Source of the DNA: a virus
Direction: 5' to 3' (one strand)
Virus record (IMG/VR): IMGVR_UViG_3300025087_001022
Location: 1 to 43,686 of that record
DNA length: 43,686 nucleotides
A program made the translations under genes and the position numbers. This document shows positions 38,196-43,686 of this stretch, piece by piece (the stretch's first letter is position 1; the number at the start of each line of letters is the position of its first letter). Under the pieces are notes generated by a model. It had not been told where the DNA came from. It worked only from the letters and a program-made list of their open reading frames with translations, and ran no database searches.

Positions 38196-38526
38196 GAAAA
38201 TCGTAATAAACACCTGTTTTGGCGGATTTGGCTTAAGTAAAGAGGCTGTCACGCGGATGGCCGATCGAGGGTGCCCAGAAGCTATCCAGCATCTGGCCAA
38301 CGTGAAGATGTGGAATGCGGATGAAGGCGGCACCCTCTGGCACGACCTTTCCATCATCCCGCGGGACGATCGCGACCTCGTAGATGCTGTAAAACATCTG
38401 GGCGTACAAGCTGACGGAAATTATGCGCGGCTACGCATTGTCGAAATACCAGACGACGTGAAATTTTACATCGCGGATTACGACGGAGTTGAACATATCG
38501 CGGAAGTCCACCGAACCTGGAACTAG
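38194..38526 (+). CDS. hypothetical protein
   Basis: 110 residues from the ATG embedded in the last GGGAGCAT unit. M-K-I-V-I-N-T-C-F-G-G-F-G-L-S-K-E-A-V-T-R-M-A-D-R-G, then L-W-H-D-L-S-I-I-P-R-D-D-R-D-L-V-D-A-V and Y-A-R-L-R-I-V-E-I-P-D-D-V-K-F-Y-I. This pattern is common in small phage proteins of unknown function. An upstream in-frame extension would translate the repeats and is rejected. Confidence 0.68.
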   Translation: MKIVINTCFGGFGLSKEAVTRMADRGCPEAIQHLANVKMWNADEGGTLWHDLSIIPRDDRDLVDAVKHLGVQADGNYARLRIVEIPDDVKFYIADYDGVEHIAEVHRTWN

Positions 38527-38556
38527 CCTAATAAGCAAAGCTCAAAAAACGCGCTA

Positions 38557-38636
38557 GGAAGCCCCAGGAACGATTTTCAGCCGATGAGGTTCTCCTCCCC
38601 CTCGCATCCGCTGTTTTTTCGCGTCCTGGGGCTTCC
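38557..38636 (+). other. large stem-loop, 13-bp perfect outer stem
   Basis: GGAAGCCCCAGGA (38557-38569) pairs with TCCTGGGGCTTCC (38624-38636). The 54-base loop forms an inner stem (CAGC, GATG and AGG against CCT, CATC and GCTG), and a T6 run lies within it. Could end transcription of the small-gene region or be an RNA itself. Confidence 0.55.
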
Positions 38637-38996
38637 CTGCGATTCTAGCGGCATACCTACGGCCAACCGCCAACCGTCTTTTAACACATCCACCTTTGAG
38701 GCCACCCTCCAACATTCGCGGCGGTTTTTCTACTTTGCTGGGAAATTCTGATTATAACCCGGCTATAGATATACGCCTCTCCTACTACTACTACATCTTT
38801 CTCTTTCTCTTATAAATAAGAATAAGAGTTATATAGAGTATAAAGAGTCTAGTGTTTGGTTTCCCAGTTTTTTTTATTTCCACGTGGGGCCAACAAAAAC
38901 GAATATCCATGTTATAGATATACGACGGCTACGACTCACCAATCTTGTTTTTTATACTATTGACATGTTCATTCATTTCTAGCAAAATTATTCCAT
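38637..38996 (+). promoter_or_regulatory. AT-rich control region with direct repeats and promoter
   Basis: No gene. Contains direct repeats TATAGATATACG at 38764-38775 and 38913-38924, a hairpin CTCTTAT/ATAAGAG, and TTGACA (38960-38965), 17-base spacer, CAAAAT (38983-38988) in front of the two-HTH gene. The repeats may bind that regulator. Confidence 0.5.
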
Positions 38997-39044
38997 GTGT
39001 TCGACAGAAAGTTGTTAGATAACTATTTACGAAGAAAGTTACAT

Positions 39045-39587
39045 ATGAACGATAAAAAAGATCTTGGTAATCTTGTCCAACACATTCGGATGGCTAATAG
39101 GATGTCCCAAGCAACCCTAGCAGAGCTGCTGTTGGTCACCCCGATGTCCATCAAACGTTCCGAAACCGGAACGTCGTCCGAAAAAACCATTCTGGACATA
39201 TTGGATGCGATACTGTACCGCCAAGACCAACTCGGTCTGGACCCCGACGTCATCACCCAACTTCAAACCATCCTTAAATCCAGAGAAGATGCCATAAAAT
39301 TGGCTCTTACAAAATCGGGACCTGGGAAGATTCTATCCTCAGTCGATTTTCTATTCATAAGAAAGAGGATTTTGGATCTCAACCAAATAAACATGGCGAT
39401 GTGCATGGGCACTACCCAATGCACCATTTCTCATTGGGAATCTAAATCGGCCCGTGGCATCAAACCACACCAAGCGGCAAAATGTATCCGTATTGCGGCA
39501 GACTATTTGGCGGAGAAAAATGGCGTTTCTAGGGAAGATGCTGAAAGAGATCTCTTCGACAAGTTGGAGCGAAACAGACTCCTGTGA
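39045..39587 (+). CDS. regulator with two XRE-type helix-turn-helix domains
   Basis: 180 residues from ATG at 39045 (GAAGAAAG six bases upstream); an upstream ATG at 38997 lacks a ribosome site. Residues about 5-60: L-V-Q-H-I-R-M-A-N-R-M-S-Q-A-T-L-A-E-L-L-L-V-T-P-M-S-I-K-R-S-E. Residues about 105-165: F-I-R-K-R-I-L-D-L-N-Q-I-N-M-A-M-C-M-G-T-T-Q-C-T-I-S-H-W-E-S. Both match Xre/Cro HTH folds with the W/S-E motif. Likely controls the array downstream and perhaps its own promoter. Stop overlaps the next start (GTGA). Confidence 0.82.
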   Translation: MNDKKDLGNLVQHIRMANRMSQATLAELLLVTPMSIKRSETGTSSEKTILDILDAILYRQDQLGLDPDVITQLQTILKSREDAIKLALTKSGPGKILSSVDFLFIRKRILDLNQINMAMCMGTTQCTISHWESKSARGIKPHQAAKCIRIAADYLAEKNGVSREDAERDLFDKLERNRLL

Positions 39588-39814
39588 AACTTCCTCCTGT
39601 TTACTTCTACTTACGACTCGCTTTCGAGGATCCGACATACCTTATGGGCATAGGCGCGCGAGCCAGACTTACCAAATTTCCGTGCGGGAATACAGGGTCT
39701 TTATCTAGTACCTCAAAAAGCGTGTATGGATACAGAATCGGCAGTGTTTGTGCCAGTAAAGTCGGAAACACGTACAAGAGTTGGTGCAGCTCCCCCCAAG
39801 AACAAATCATATGA
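39584..39814 (+). CDS. tandem small-protein family, member 1
   Basis: 76 residues, GTG start overlapping the regulator stop. M-K-L-P-P-V-Y-F-Y-L-R-L-A-F-E-D-P...F-P-C-G-N...G-S-V-C-A-S...Y-K-S-W-C. Shares family pattern M-(K/R)-L-L-N-P-x-Q-F-Y-x-R-x-A-F-E at the start and S-V-C-S...K-S-W-C at the end with five later genes, and a variable middle. Function unknown. Confidence 0.65.
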   Translation: MKLPPVYFYLRLAFEDPTYLMGIGARARLTKFPCGNTGSLSSTSKSVYGYRIGSVCASKVGNTYKSWCSSPQEQII

Positions 39815-39888
39815 TCATTACCATCACACTCCTGCTGCAAACGAAAGCTGCTGTTGGCATCTTGTGGTGTCAAAACTTCTCGGCGTGA
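39811..39888 (+). CDS. possible 25-aa hydrophobic peptide
   Basis: M-I-I-T-I-T-L-L-L-Q-T-K-A-A-V-G-I-L-W-C. ATGA overlap with the previous gene and GTGA overlap with the next frame. Could be a small membrane peptide or a broken family member. Confidence 0.35.
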   Translation: MIITITLLLQTKAAVGILWCQNFSA

Positions 39889-39968
39889 AAGGAAGGAATA
39901 GATGGCCTAGTTGGATTATTTCTCGCAATGATCTCTCTACCTGCTCGTCCGGAAGGTATTACTTTTAG
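39885..39968 (+). CDS. possible 27-aa peptide
   Basis: GTG start overlapping the previous stop; M-K-G-R-N-R-W-P-S-W-I-I-S-R-N-D-L-S-T-C. Ends one base before the ATG of family member 2. Evidence is only the overlap chain. Confidence 0.28.
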   Translation: MKGRNRWPSWIISRNDLSTCSSGRYYF

Positions 39969-39969
39969 C

Positions 39970-40188
39970 ATGAAACTGCTCAACCCCGTTCAGTTTTATC
40001 ACCGAGGTGCTTTTGAGGATAGATTCGGTCTTTTCGGCGTGTTCCCAAGCGGTAGATCCGCTTGTTGGGCATACAATTTCATGGCCGCAGCATCAGAAAT
40101 TAAGTCTTACGAAATTTCTGGGTGTTGTAGGGCAAAAGCGGGAGCAATTTACAAGAGCTGGTGTAACTCACTGTCAAGACGAAAATAA
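39970..40188 (+). CDS. tandem small-protein family, member 2
   Basis: 72 residues. M-K-L-L-N-P-V-Q-F-Y-H-R-G-A-F-E-D-R-F-G...I-S-G-C-C-R-A...I-Y-K-S-W-C-N-S. Start chosen at the family-conserved ATG, although the frame is open further upstream. The Cys and Trp near the end are conserved. Confidence 0.65.
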   Translation: MKLLNPVQFYHRGAFEDRFGLFGVFPSGRSACWAYNFMAAASEIKSYEISGCCRAKAGAIYKSWCNSLSRRK

Positions 40189-40200
40189 CAACTCCTGCTG

Positions 40201-40419
40201 TTGAACCCGTTACAATTCTACGTCCGGTCGGCGTTCGAACATCCGCGCTTACGCATATCACAGGCACTTCCCTGCCACGGGAACGAATTTCGTTTCTATA
40301 CAACAGATATAGCCTCTTATGTGTCATCGTCCAGATACAAGAACATCGATTCGAGCCTTTGTGGCAGCTTACCAACTTTTAAAAGTTGGTGTGAAGCGGG
40401 CGCAGGCAATCACACATGA
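40201..40419 (+). CDS. tandem small-protein family, member 3
   Basis: 72 residues; start is TTG at 40201 (or CTG at 40198/40195), since family residues L-N-P-L-Q-F-Y-V-R-S-A-F-E begin there and no ATG is available. Also A-L-P-C-H-G-N and F-K-S-W-C-E. Stop overlaps the next ATG (ATGA). The lost ATG may mean poor expression. Confidence 0.6.
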   Translation: MNPLQFYVRSAFEHPRLRISQALPCHGNEFRFYTTDIASYVSSSRYKNIDSSLCGSLPTFKSWCEAGAGNHT

Positions 40420-40646
40420 AACTCCTCAATCCAATTCAGTTTTACATAAGACCGACGTTCGAGAATCCCCCCAAGTATGGTCGATCGCCGCTTCCCTGTT
40501 GTGGGGGCACCCGTCTGAATGGCAGAAGTCTCGCTTACTGTTTTGTGTCCTTTCTAGGGCGTGGGCTAAGACTGTCCAGTGTGTGCAGCGACACGATAGG
40601 ACCGACTTCCAAAAGCTGGTGTGAGTCTGTAAGGGGTATCGTGTGA
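40416..40646 (+). CDS. tandem small-protein family, member 4
   Basis: 76 residues. M-K-L-L-N-P-I-Q-F-Y-I-R-P-T-F-E-N-P-P...L-P-C-C-G...L-S-S-V-C-S-D...S-K-S-W-C-E-S. ATGA overlap upstream, GTGA overlap downstream: translation of members 3-5 should be coupled. Confidence 0.66.
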   Translation: MKLLNPIQFYIRPTFENPPKYGRSPLPCCGGTRLNGRSLAYCFVSFLGRGLRLSSVCSDTIGPTSKSWCESVRGIV

Positions 40647-40861
40647 AGTTGCTAAACCCGGCATATTTTTACACGACAGCCGCGTTCGAATATCCCTTTT
40701 TCTTTCGCGGTATCACGTTCCCATGCGGGAAAACAGGACACTTCACAAAACCTGTGCATCCTGCCATCGTATCGCTGTCGGGTAGCCCACAGAAAATTTC
40801 GAGTGTTTGCAGCAACACCTTCAAAAGTTGGCTTAACGGCTACCATACCCGATTTGTGTAA
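40643..40861 (+). CDS. tandem small-protein family, member 5
   Basis: 72 residues, GTG start. M-K-L-L-N-P-A-Y-F-Y-T-T-A-A-F-E-Y-P...F-P-C-G-K...I-S-S-V-C-S-N-T-F-K-S-W. The final Cys is replaced by Leu, unlike members 1-4. Confidence 0.65.
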   Translation: MKLLNPAYFYTTAAFEYPFFFRGITFPCGKTGHFTKPVHPAIVSLSGSPQKISSVCSNTFKSWLNGYHTRFV

Positions 40862-40866
40862 AAAAG

Positions 40867-41391
40867 ATGTATAAAACAACTAATCCCGATCTTCCAACAG
40901 TTCTCGAATCCGGGGATCTCGGCCTGAAATTGCATTGGCCGTTTTTTCACCACGATTTCGCTGTGGATGTTCGTGTTATCGGGATACAAAACCTCCGCTA
41001 CGTCAAAAATAGCGAGGAAAGGGCGTGGGAGAGCATCTACCTGGAAAATGGCGTCGTAGCGCACTACGCGCACAAGTTTGTCAAATGGAGCCACGGCGAA
41101 GATCCAGAGTTTGCTGTTGTCCCACAGCTAAAATTGCTGTCAGAAATAGTTAGTCAGTTTGACAAGGTCGACGAGCCCATCGGGCATGCCATACAACTGG
41201 GCTACGAAGTATTCCTAACGGTAGAGGAATGTTATGCGGTGTTCCGAAAGGGGCGAAAAGCAAAGAAGCATCGCATGCTGTATAAGTGGAGACGGAATGC
41301 CCTGAGAGAATTGGCGCGCCAACGAGGCGTCGCTGCCGAAGACTTGAATTTTCCCGAGCGGCGAAAGAAAATCTACGCACGTAGAGGATGA
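40867..41391 (+). CDS. hypothetical protein inside the small-protein array
   Basis: 174 residues, unrelated to the flanking family by eye. N-terminal M-Y-K-T-T-N-P-D-L-P-T-V-L-E-S-G-D, middle F-V-K-W-S-H-G-E-D-P-E-F, and a basic C terminus (K-K-H-R-M-L-Y-K-W-R-R-N-A-L-R-E-L-A-R-Q-R-G) that could bind nucleic acid. Weak ribosome site. It separates members 5 and 6. Confidence 0.65.
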   Translation: MYKTTNPDLPTVLESGDLGLKLHWPFFHHDFAVDVRVIGIQNLRYVKNSEERAWESIYLENGVVAHYAHKFVKWSHGEDPEFAVVPQLKLLSEIVSQFDKVDEPIGHAIQLGYEVFLTVEECYAVFRKGRKAKKHRMLYKWRRNALRELARQRGVAAEDLNFPERRKKIYARRG

Positions 41392-41394
41392 TAG

Positions 41395-41628
41395 ATGCGT
41401 CTGCTAAATCCGCTACAATTTTACGTTCGTAAGGCGTTCGAGTTTCCTCTTGTTTCGTGCCCAAGTACTCTTCCGTGCCACGAAAAGATGATCCGGGGAT
41501 CCACAATAATTCTCTCAACAGATTTTGTATCCGGTATCGGACATTCTCGGCGTATTTCGAGTGTGTCGTCCAGCAAGCATGACGTAGGGTTCAAAAGCTA
41601 CGTCGAAACTACAAATGTGGTCGTATGA
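41395..41628 (+). CDS. tandem small-protein family, member 6
   Basis: 77 residues, ATG with AGAGG seven bases upstream. M-R-L-L-N-P-L-Q-F-Y-V-R-K-A-F-E-F-P...L-P-C-H-E...I-S-S-V-S-S-S...F-K-S-Y-V. The C-terminal W-C is Y-V and the second Cys is Ser. Stop overlaps the next ATG. Confidence 0.66.
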   Translation: MRLLNPLQFYVRKAFEFPLVSCPSTLPCHEKMIRGSTIILSTDFVSGIGHSRRISSVSSSKHDVGFKSYVETTNVVV

Positions 41629-41861
41629 AAAAGCTGGACCCATCTGATCGAGTTATCTACACCTTCGAGGTGTGGTACAACGGCTGGGAATCAGACAACA
41701 AGGCATGGATCATGCAAAACAAAAAGGGCGGCACCTACTGCGTGATGACGTCTCACGGAACTCCCTACGTGAGCAGCAAGAAGGCGCTCGACGACCAGAT
41801 CAAGCGATACAAGCAAGTCTTGGCCAACACAATCCACGCGAGAAATATGTTGGACCAATGA
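41625..41861 (+). CDS. hypothetical protein
   Basis: 78 residues, ATGA-coupled on both sides. M-K-K-L-D-P-S-D-R-V-I-Y-T-F-E-V-W-Y-N-G-W-E, G-G-T-Y-C-V-M-T-S-H-G-T-P-Y, then a Lys-rich helix. The beta-rich first half suggests a small binding domain. Unknown. Confidence 0.65.
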   Translation: MKKLDPSDRVIYTFEVWYNGWESDNKAWIMQNKKGGTYCVMTSHGTPYVSSKKALDDQIKRYKQVLANTIHARNMLDQ

Positions 41862-42130
41862 AAGAACAGCCCCCAGAAAACTTCGTGATAGGTCCGGCAA
41901 CTATCCACGACATCCAGTTGTTTTTTGGCGACGAAGATGCAGAGCGACTCGATGAATTTTCAACCTGGGAGGACGTCGCCGTAGCATCCGGATTCTTTCC
42001 GTCAAGGACCCAAGCCATGAAAAACGGATGGGGCGGTCCTATCCCCGTCGGGTGGACTGAACGCGGGTTTGGGCGGCTTACGCCGACTCAATTCAAGCAC
42101 AAAGTATTTGTTCTGAAGATAGGTCCGTAA
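41858..42130 (+). CDS. hypothetical protein
   Basis: 90 residues from the ATG overlapping the previous stop. F-V-I-G-P-A-T-I-H-D-I-Q-L-F-F-G-D-E-D-A-E-R-L-D-E-F, then S-R-T-Q-A-M-K-N-G-W-G-G-P-I-P-V-G-W and F-K-H-K-V-F-V-L-K. Not recognised. Confidence 0.62.
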   Translation: MKEQPPENFVIGPATIHDIQLFFGDEDAERLDEFSTWEDVAVASGFFPSRTQAMKNGWGGPIPVGWTERGFGRLTPTQFKHKVFVLKIGP

Positions 42131-42133
42131 GTT

Positions 42134-42244
42134 ATGTTAAGGATAGTTAATGTATCGACAATTCGCGAACTTCGGGGGGAATCTAAATCGTCTGGATTCC
42201 GATACGGTCCTGAATGGACAAAAATAGGACTGGTGAAGGTATGA
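42134..42244 (+). CDS. 36-aa hypothetical protein
   Basis: M-L-R-I-V-N-V-S-T-I-R-E-L-R-G-E...W-T-K-I-G-L-V-K-V. Starts three bases after the previous stop and ends in an ATGA overlap with the next gene, which supports translation. Confidence 0.45.
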   Translation: MLRIVNVSTIRELRGESKSSGFRYGPEWTKIGLVKV

Positions 42245-42498
42245 GCGACAGTGAACTAGAAGGAAATCGAAGTATGACCAATAAAGAGACCGCGGCTCAC
42301 ATCAGAGCCTACGAAGCTGAGGCTGTTCATTCGCTTTTTTCTTGGGATACCGATGGGTGCGGCGACAAGCAACACATTCGTTTTGTACAACACCGGAACA
42401 ATCACTGGAAGGGCGGCGGGGTTCACGAGTGGAAGAAGTTCGCACTGGATTACGCAGATTTAATAGAACATGAGCCGGATGTGGAGATCGAGGGATGA
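42241..42498 (+). CDS. hypothetical protein
   Basis: 85 residues from the ATG overlapping the previous stop. T-N-K-E-T-A-A-H-I-R-A-Y-E-A-E-A-V-H-S-L-F-S-W-D-T-D-G-C-G-D-K, V-H-E-W-K-K-F-A-L-D-Y-A-D-L-I. Unknown. ATGA overlap to the Nudix gene. Confidence 0.6.
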   Translation: MSDSELEGNRSMTNKETAAHIRAYEAEAVHSLFSWDTDGCGDKQHIRFVQHRNNHWKGGGVHEWKKFALDYADLIEHEPDVEIEG

Positions 42499-43379
42499 GC
42501 GATAATTCCTACGAAAAAGAACTTGCCGCATTCCACGTGAAACATCCCCAGTGGCGCGCGTCTATAAATCGCGTAACCAGGGGTAGGTTTTGGAATGGTA
42601 GTGACGGTATGCCGGACCGGCTTTCAAGAATGCCAGATTTTTCTATCGAAGAAGTCACCGCAAAGAGGGGAGACATCGAGATAAATAACGGGCTTTCCAA
42701 TAGAGGCGTCGTTGCGACAATTGCCGGAGAGCTGAAACAAATTCGAGACAGGTGGCACAAGAATGCCCAGTCCGTATTTGCGTGGATGTCCCACGAATCG
42801 GATGAAGACATCTCGGATGAAATTGTTGTGGTCACGCGACGCGGATCAAAATTAATTGCTCTCCCTGGAGGCAAAATAGAGCCTGGAGAAACCGCAAAGC
42901 AGGCGCTAGTCCGAGAGGTTTTAGAGGAGACTGGGATCGAGTTGGACGATTTGCGTTGGACCGATGAACTTTTTTCGGGGATAGCCTACGGACGTCGCGT
43001 TGTTGTTTATCCTGTACAAATAGACCAACACGCCCTTGGCGGATCGGAGGATGGCATCACCGCGCATTGGGTCAAGGCGACGGATATTGCCGGTCGAAAA
43101 TCTGCGTTCAGACGATTCAATAAATTGGTACTCGAAGAAGCACAGAAACACGACAGGGCGCGAGAAAAACAGACCATCCGCGAGATGAAACAATCTCTGG
43201 ATAATATCCGTTCGAGTGGGAGCAGCCGTCGCGGAAGGGATCTGTGGAGCGATCCAGAAGCGGACAGAGATCGATTTCTTCGAGATGTCGGCTACTATGA
43301 TCGCCCGCACTACAATTTCACAAACGGCGGTTCTCATCCCGACGAGTGCCGCTGTGGGAGCTGTAACGGGGGGCAATGA
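42495..43379 (+). CDS. Nudix hydrolase with extra N- and C-terminal regions
   Basis: 294 residues. The Nudix box G-x5-E-x7-R-E-x-x-E-E-x-G is complete near residues 123-145 (G-G-K-I-E-P-G-E...R-E-V-L-E-E-T-G-I). Members hydrolyse nucleoside diphosphates linked to another group (dNTPs, ADP-ribose, NAD, RNA caps). The first 110 residues are an unrecognised domain; the C terminus has charged helices and a C-R-C-G-S-C cluster. Start overlaps the previous stop (ATGA). Substrate unknown. Confidence 0.85.
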   Translation: MSDNSYEKELAAFHVKHPQWRASINRVTRGRFWNGSDGMPDRLSRMPDFSIEEVTAKRGDIEINNGLSNRGVVATIAGELKQIRDRWHKNAQSVFAWMSHESDEDISDEIVVVTRRGSKLIALPGGKIEPGETAKQALVREVLEETGIELDDLRWTDELFSGIAYGRRVVVYPVQIDQHALGGSEDGITAHWVKATDIAGRKSAFRRFNKLVLEEAQKHDRAREKQTIREMKQSLDNIRSSGSSRRGRDLWSDPEADRDRFLRDVGYYDRPHYNFTNGGSHPDECRCGSCNGGQ

Positions 43380-43562
43380 TACTACGTGTAACAGATGCAC
43401 GATTATGGGTCTAGTCGTTGAGCGCGTCCGGCTCCCAACAATCGCGACGCCTTGGAAGTCATACACCCAGGGTCCGCACAAAGCGGGACGACTAGACTCT
43501 CTTTTTGCTATTTGAACGTTGGATCGGCCCCGATTTATGATTAAACTACCTGAACATATTCG
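43380..43562. other. convergent intergenic region with 10-bp inverted repeat
   Basis: GTCTAGTCGT (43409-43418) and ACGACTAGAC (43488-43497) form a perfect inverted repeat around 69 bases of GC-rich sequence. A 36-codon frame (43405-43515) lies over it but has no ribosome site. Possibly a bidirectional terminator or an RNA. Confidence 0.4.
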
Positions 43563-43686
43563 TTACTCTGGCTCCACAGTGGGGTCGATGTCGAGGTCGG
43601 GGTCGAGGTCGGGGTCGATGTCGAGGTCAAGGTCGTGGTCGATGTCGATGTCGTGGTCGGAGTCGCGGTCGTGGTCGGGGTCGGGG
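43563..43686 (-). CDS. C-terminal end of a protein with (X-Asp)n repeat (partial)
   Basis: On the minus strand the tandem hexamers read as alternating Asp: P-D-P-D-H-D-R-D-S-D-H-D-I-D and so on, ending I-D-P-T-V-E-P-E-stop at 43565-43563. Every Asp is GAC and almost every partner codon also ends in C. The 5' part lies beyond the window. Asp-rich dipeptide tails can bind calcium. Could also be only low-complexity DNA. Confidence 0.45.
   Translation of the reverse strand, partial: PDPDHDRDSDHDIDIDHDLDLDIDPDLDPDLDIDPTVEPE
43583..43686. repeat. tandem hexamer repeat GGTCGN-type
   Basis: About 17 imperfect copies of a 6-base unit (GTCGAG, GTCGGG, GTCGAT and similar) reaching the window end. It explains the (X-Asp)n frame on the minus strand. 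Such repeats can also be the place where an assembly stopped. Confidence 0.8.

Noticed and set aside
37936-38357. minus-strand frames over the GGGAGCAY array
   Set aside because: They translate the repeat (Leu-Pro-Cys-Ser type) and oppose a plausible plus-strand gene.
43216-43515. 99-codon plus-strand frame overlapping the Nudix gene end
   Set aside because: Mostly inside the Nudix gene in another frame, without ribosome site at any start.

Overview
The window is most of the genome of a tailed double-stranded DNA phage (Caudoviricetes) with a long, probably non-contractile tail: small and large terminase, HK97-type portal, an XkdF-like prohead protease, an HK97-fold major capsid protein, head-tail connectors, a major tail protein, a G/GT chaperone pair, a tape measure protein, a Dit-like protein and a hub/fibre protein follow one another on the minus strand. 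No integrase, polymerase, helicase or recognisable endolysin is visible, so the replication and lysis modules are missing, unrecognised or outside the window. The host cannot be named from the sequence. Shine-Dalgarno-like sites and ATGA/GTGA stop-start overlaps point to a bacterial host.

Layout. Minus strand, read from right to left: 33.3-28.1 kb packaging (82-aa protein, TerS-like, sulfotransferase-like, TerL ATPase half with a mini-intein in its Walker A motif, a 113-aa protein, a dual-specificity phosphatase, TerL nuclease half); 28.1-22.6 kb small genes, lipoprotein, portal, protease/scaffold and capsid; 22.5-19.6 kb glycosyltransferase, connectors and neck; 19.6-4.2 kb tail, including a fusion of beta-helix, FN3 domains and tail terminator, and a TnpB placed between the tail chaperone and the tape measure; 4.1-0 kb small membrane and lipoproteins, a SpeD-like protein lacking the pyruvoyl serine, and two glycosyltransferases. 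A divergent control region at 33.27-33.67 kb separates this from the plus-strand arm.

Plus strand: 33.67-37.8 kb carries small unknown genes embedded in unusually hairpin-rich DNA, a stretch of about 0.9 kb with no convincing gene but many near-perfect stems (35.18-36.10 kb), two tRNAs, two tRNA-like 3' halves, and two homologous copies of a six-stem RNA element whose stems covary. At 37.97-38.20 kb lies an array of about 17 GGGAGCAY units, then a large hairpin and AT-rich DNA with a promoter in front of a two-HTH regulator. From 39.58 to 41.63 kb six tandem paralogues of a roughly 75-aa protein (M-K-L-L-N-P-x-Q-F-Y start, K-S-W-C end) form a translationally coupled array, followed by small genes and a Nudix hydrolase. 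At the right edge a minus-strand (X-Asp)n reading frame enters the window.

Most notable are: (1) the TnpB insertion next to a tail chaperone whose 3' end exists twice with every shared non-Met residue encoded by a different codon; (2) the duplicated covarying RNA element and the surrounding hairpin-rich region; (3) the SpeD-like protein without its catalytic serine; (4) the split, intein-bearing terminase with a phosphatase gene between its halves; (5) the tandem small-protein family. All functional calls come from motif reading only; no database search was run.
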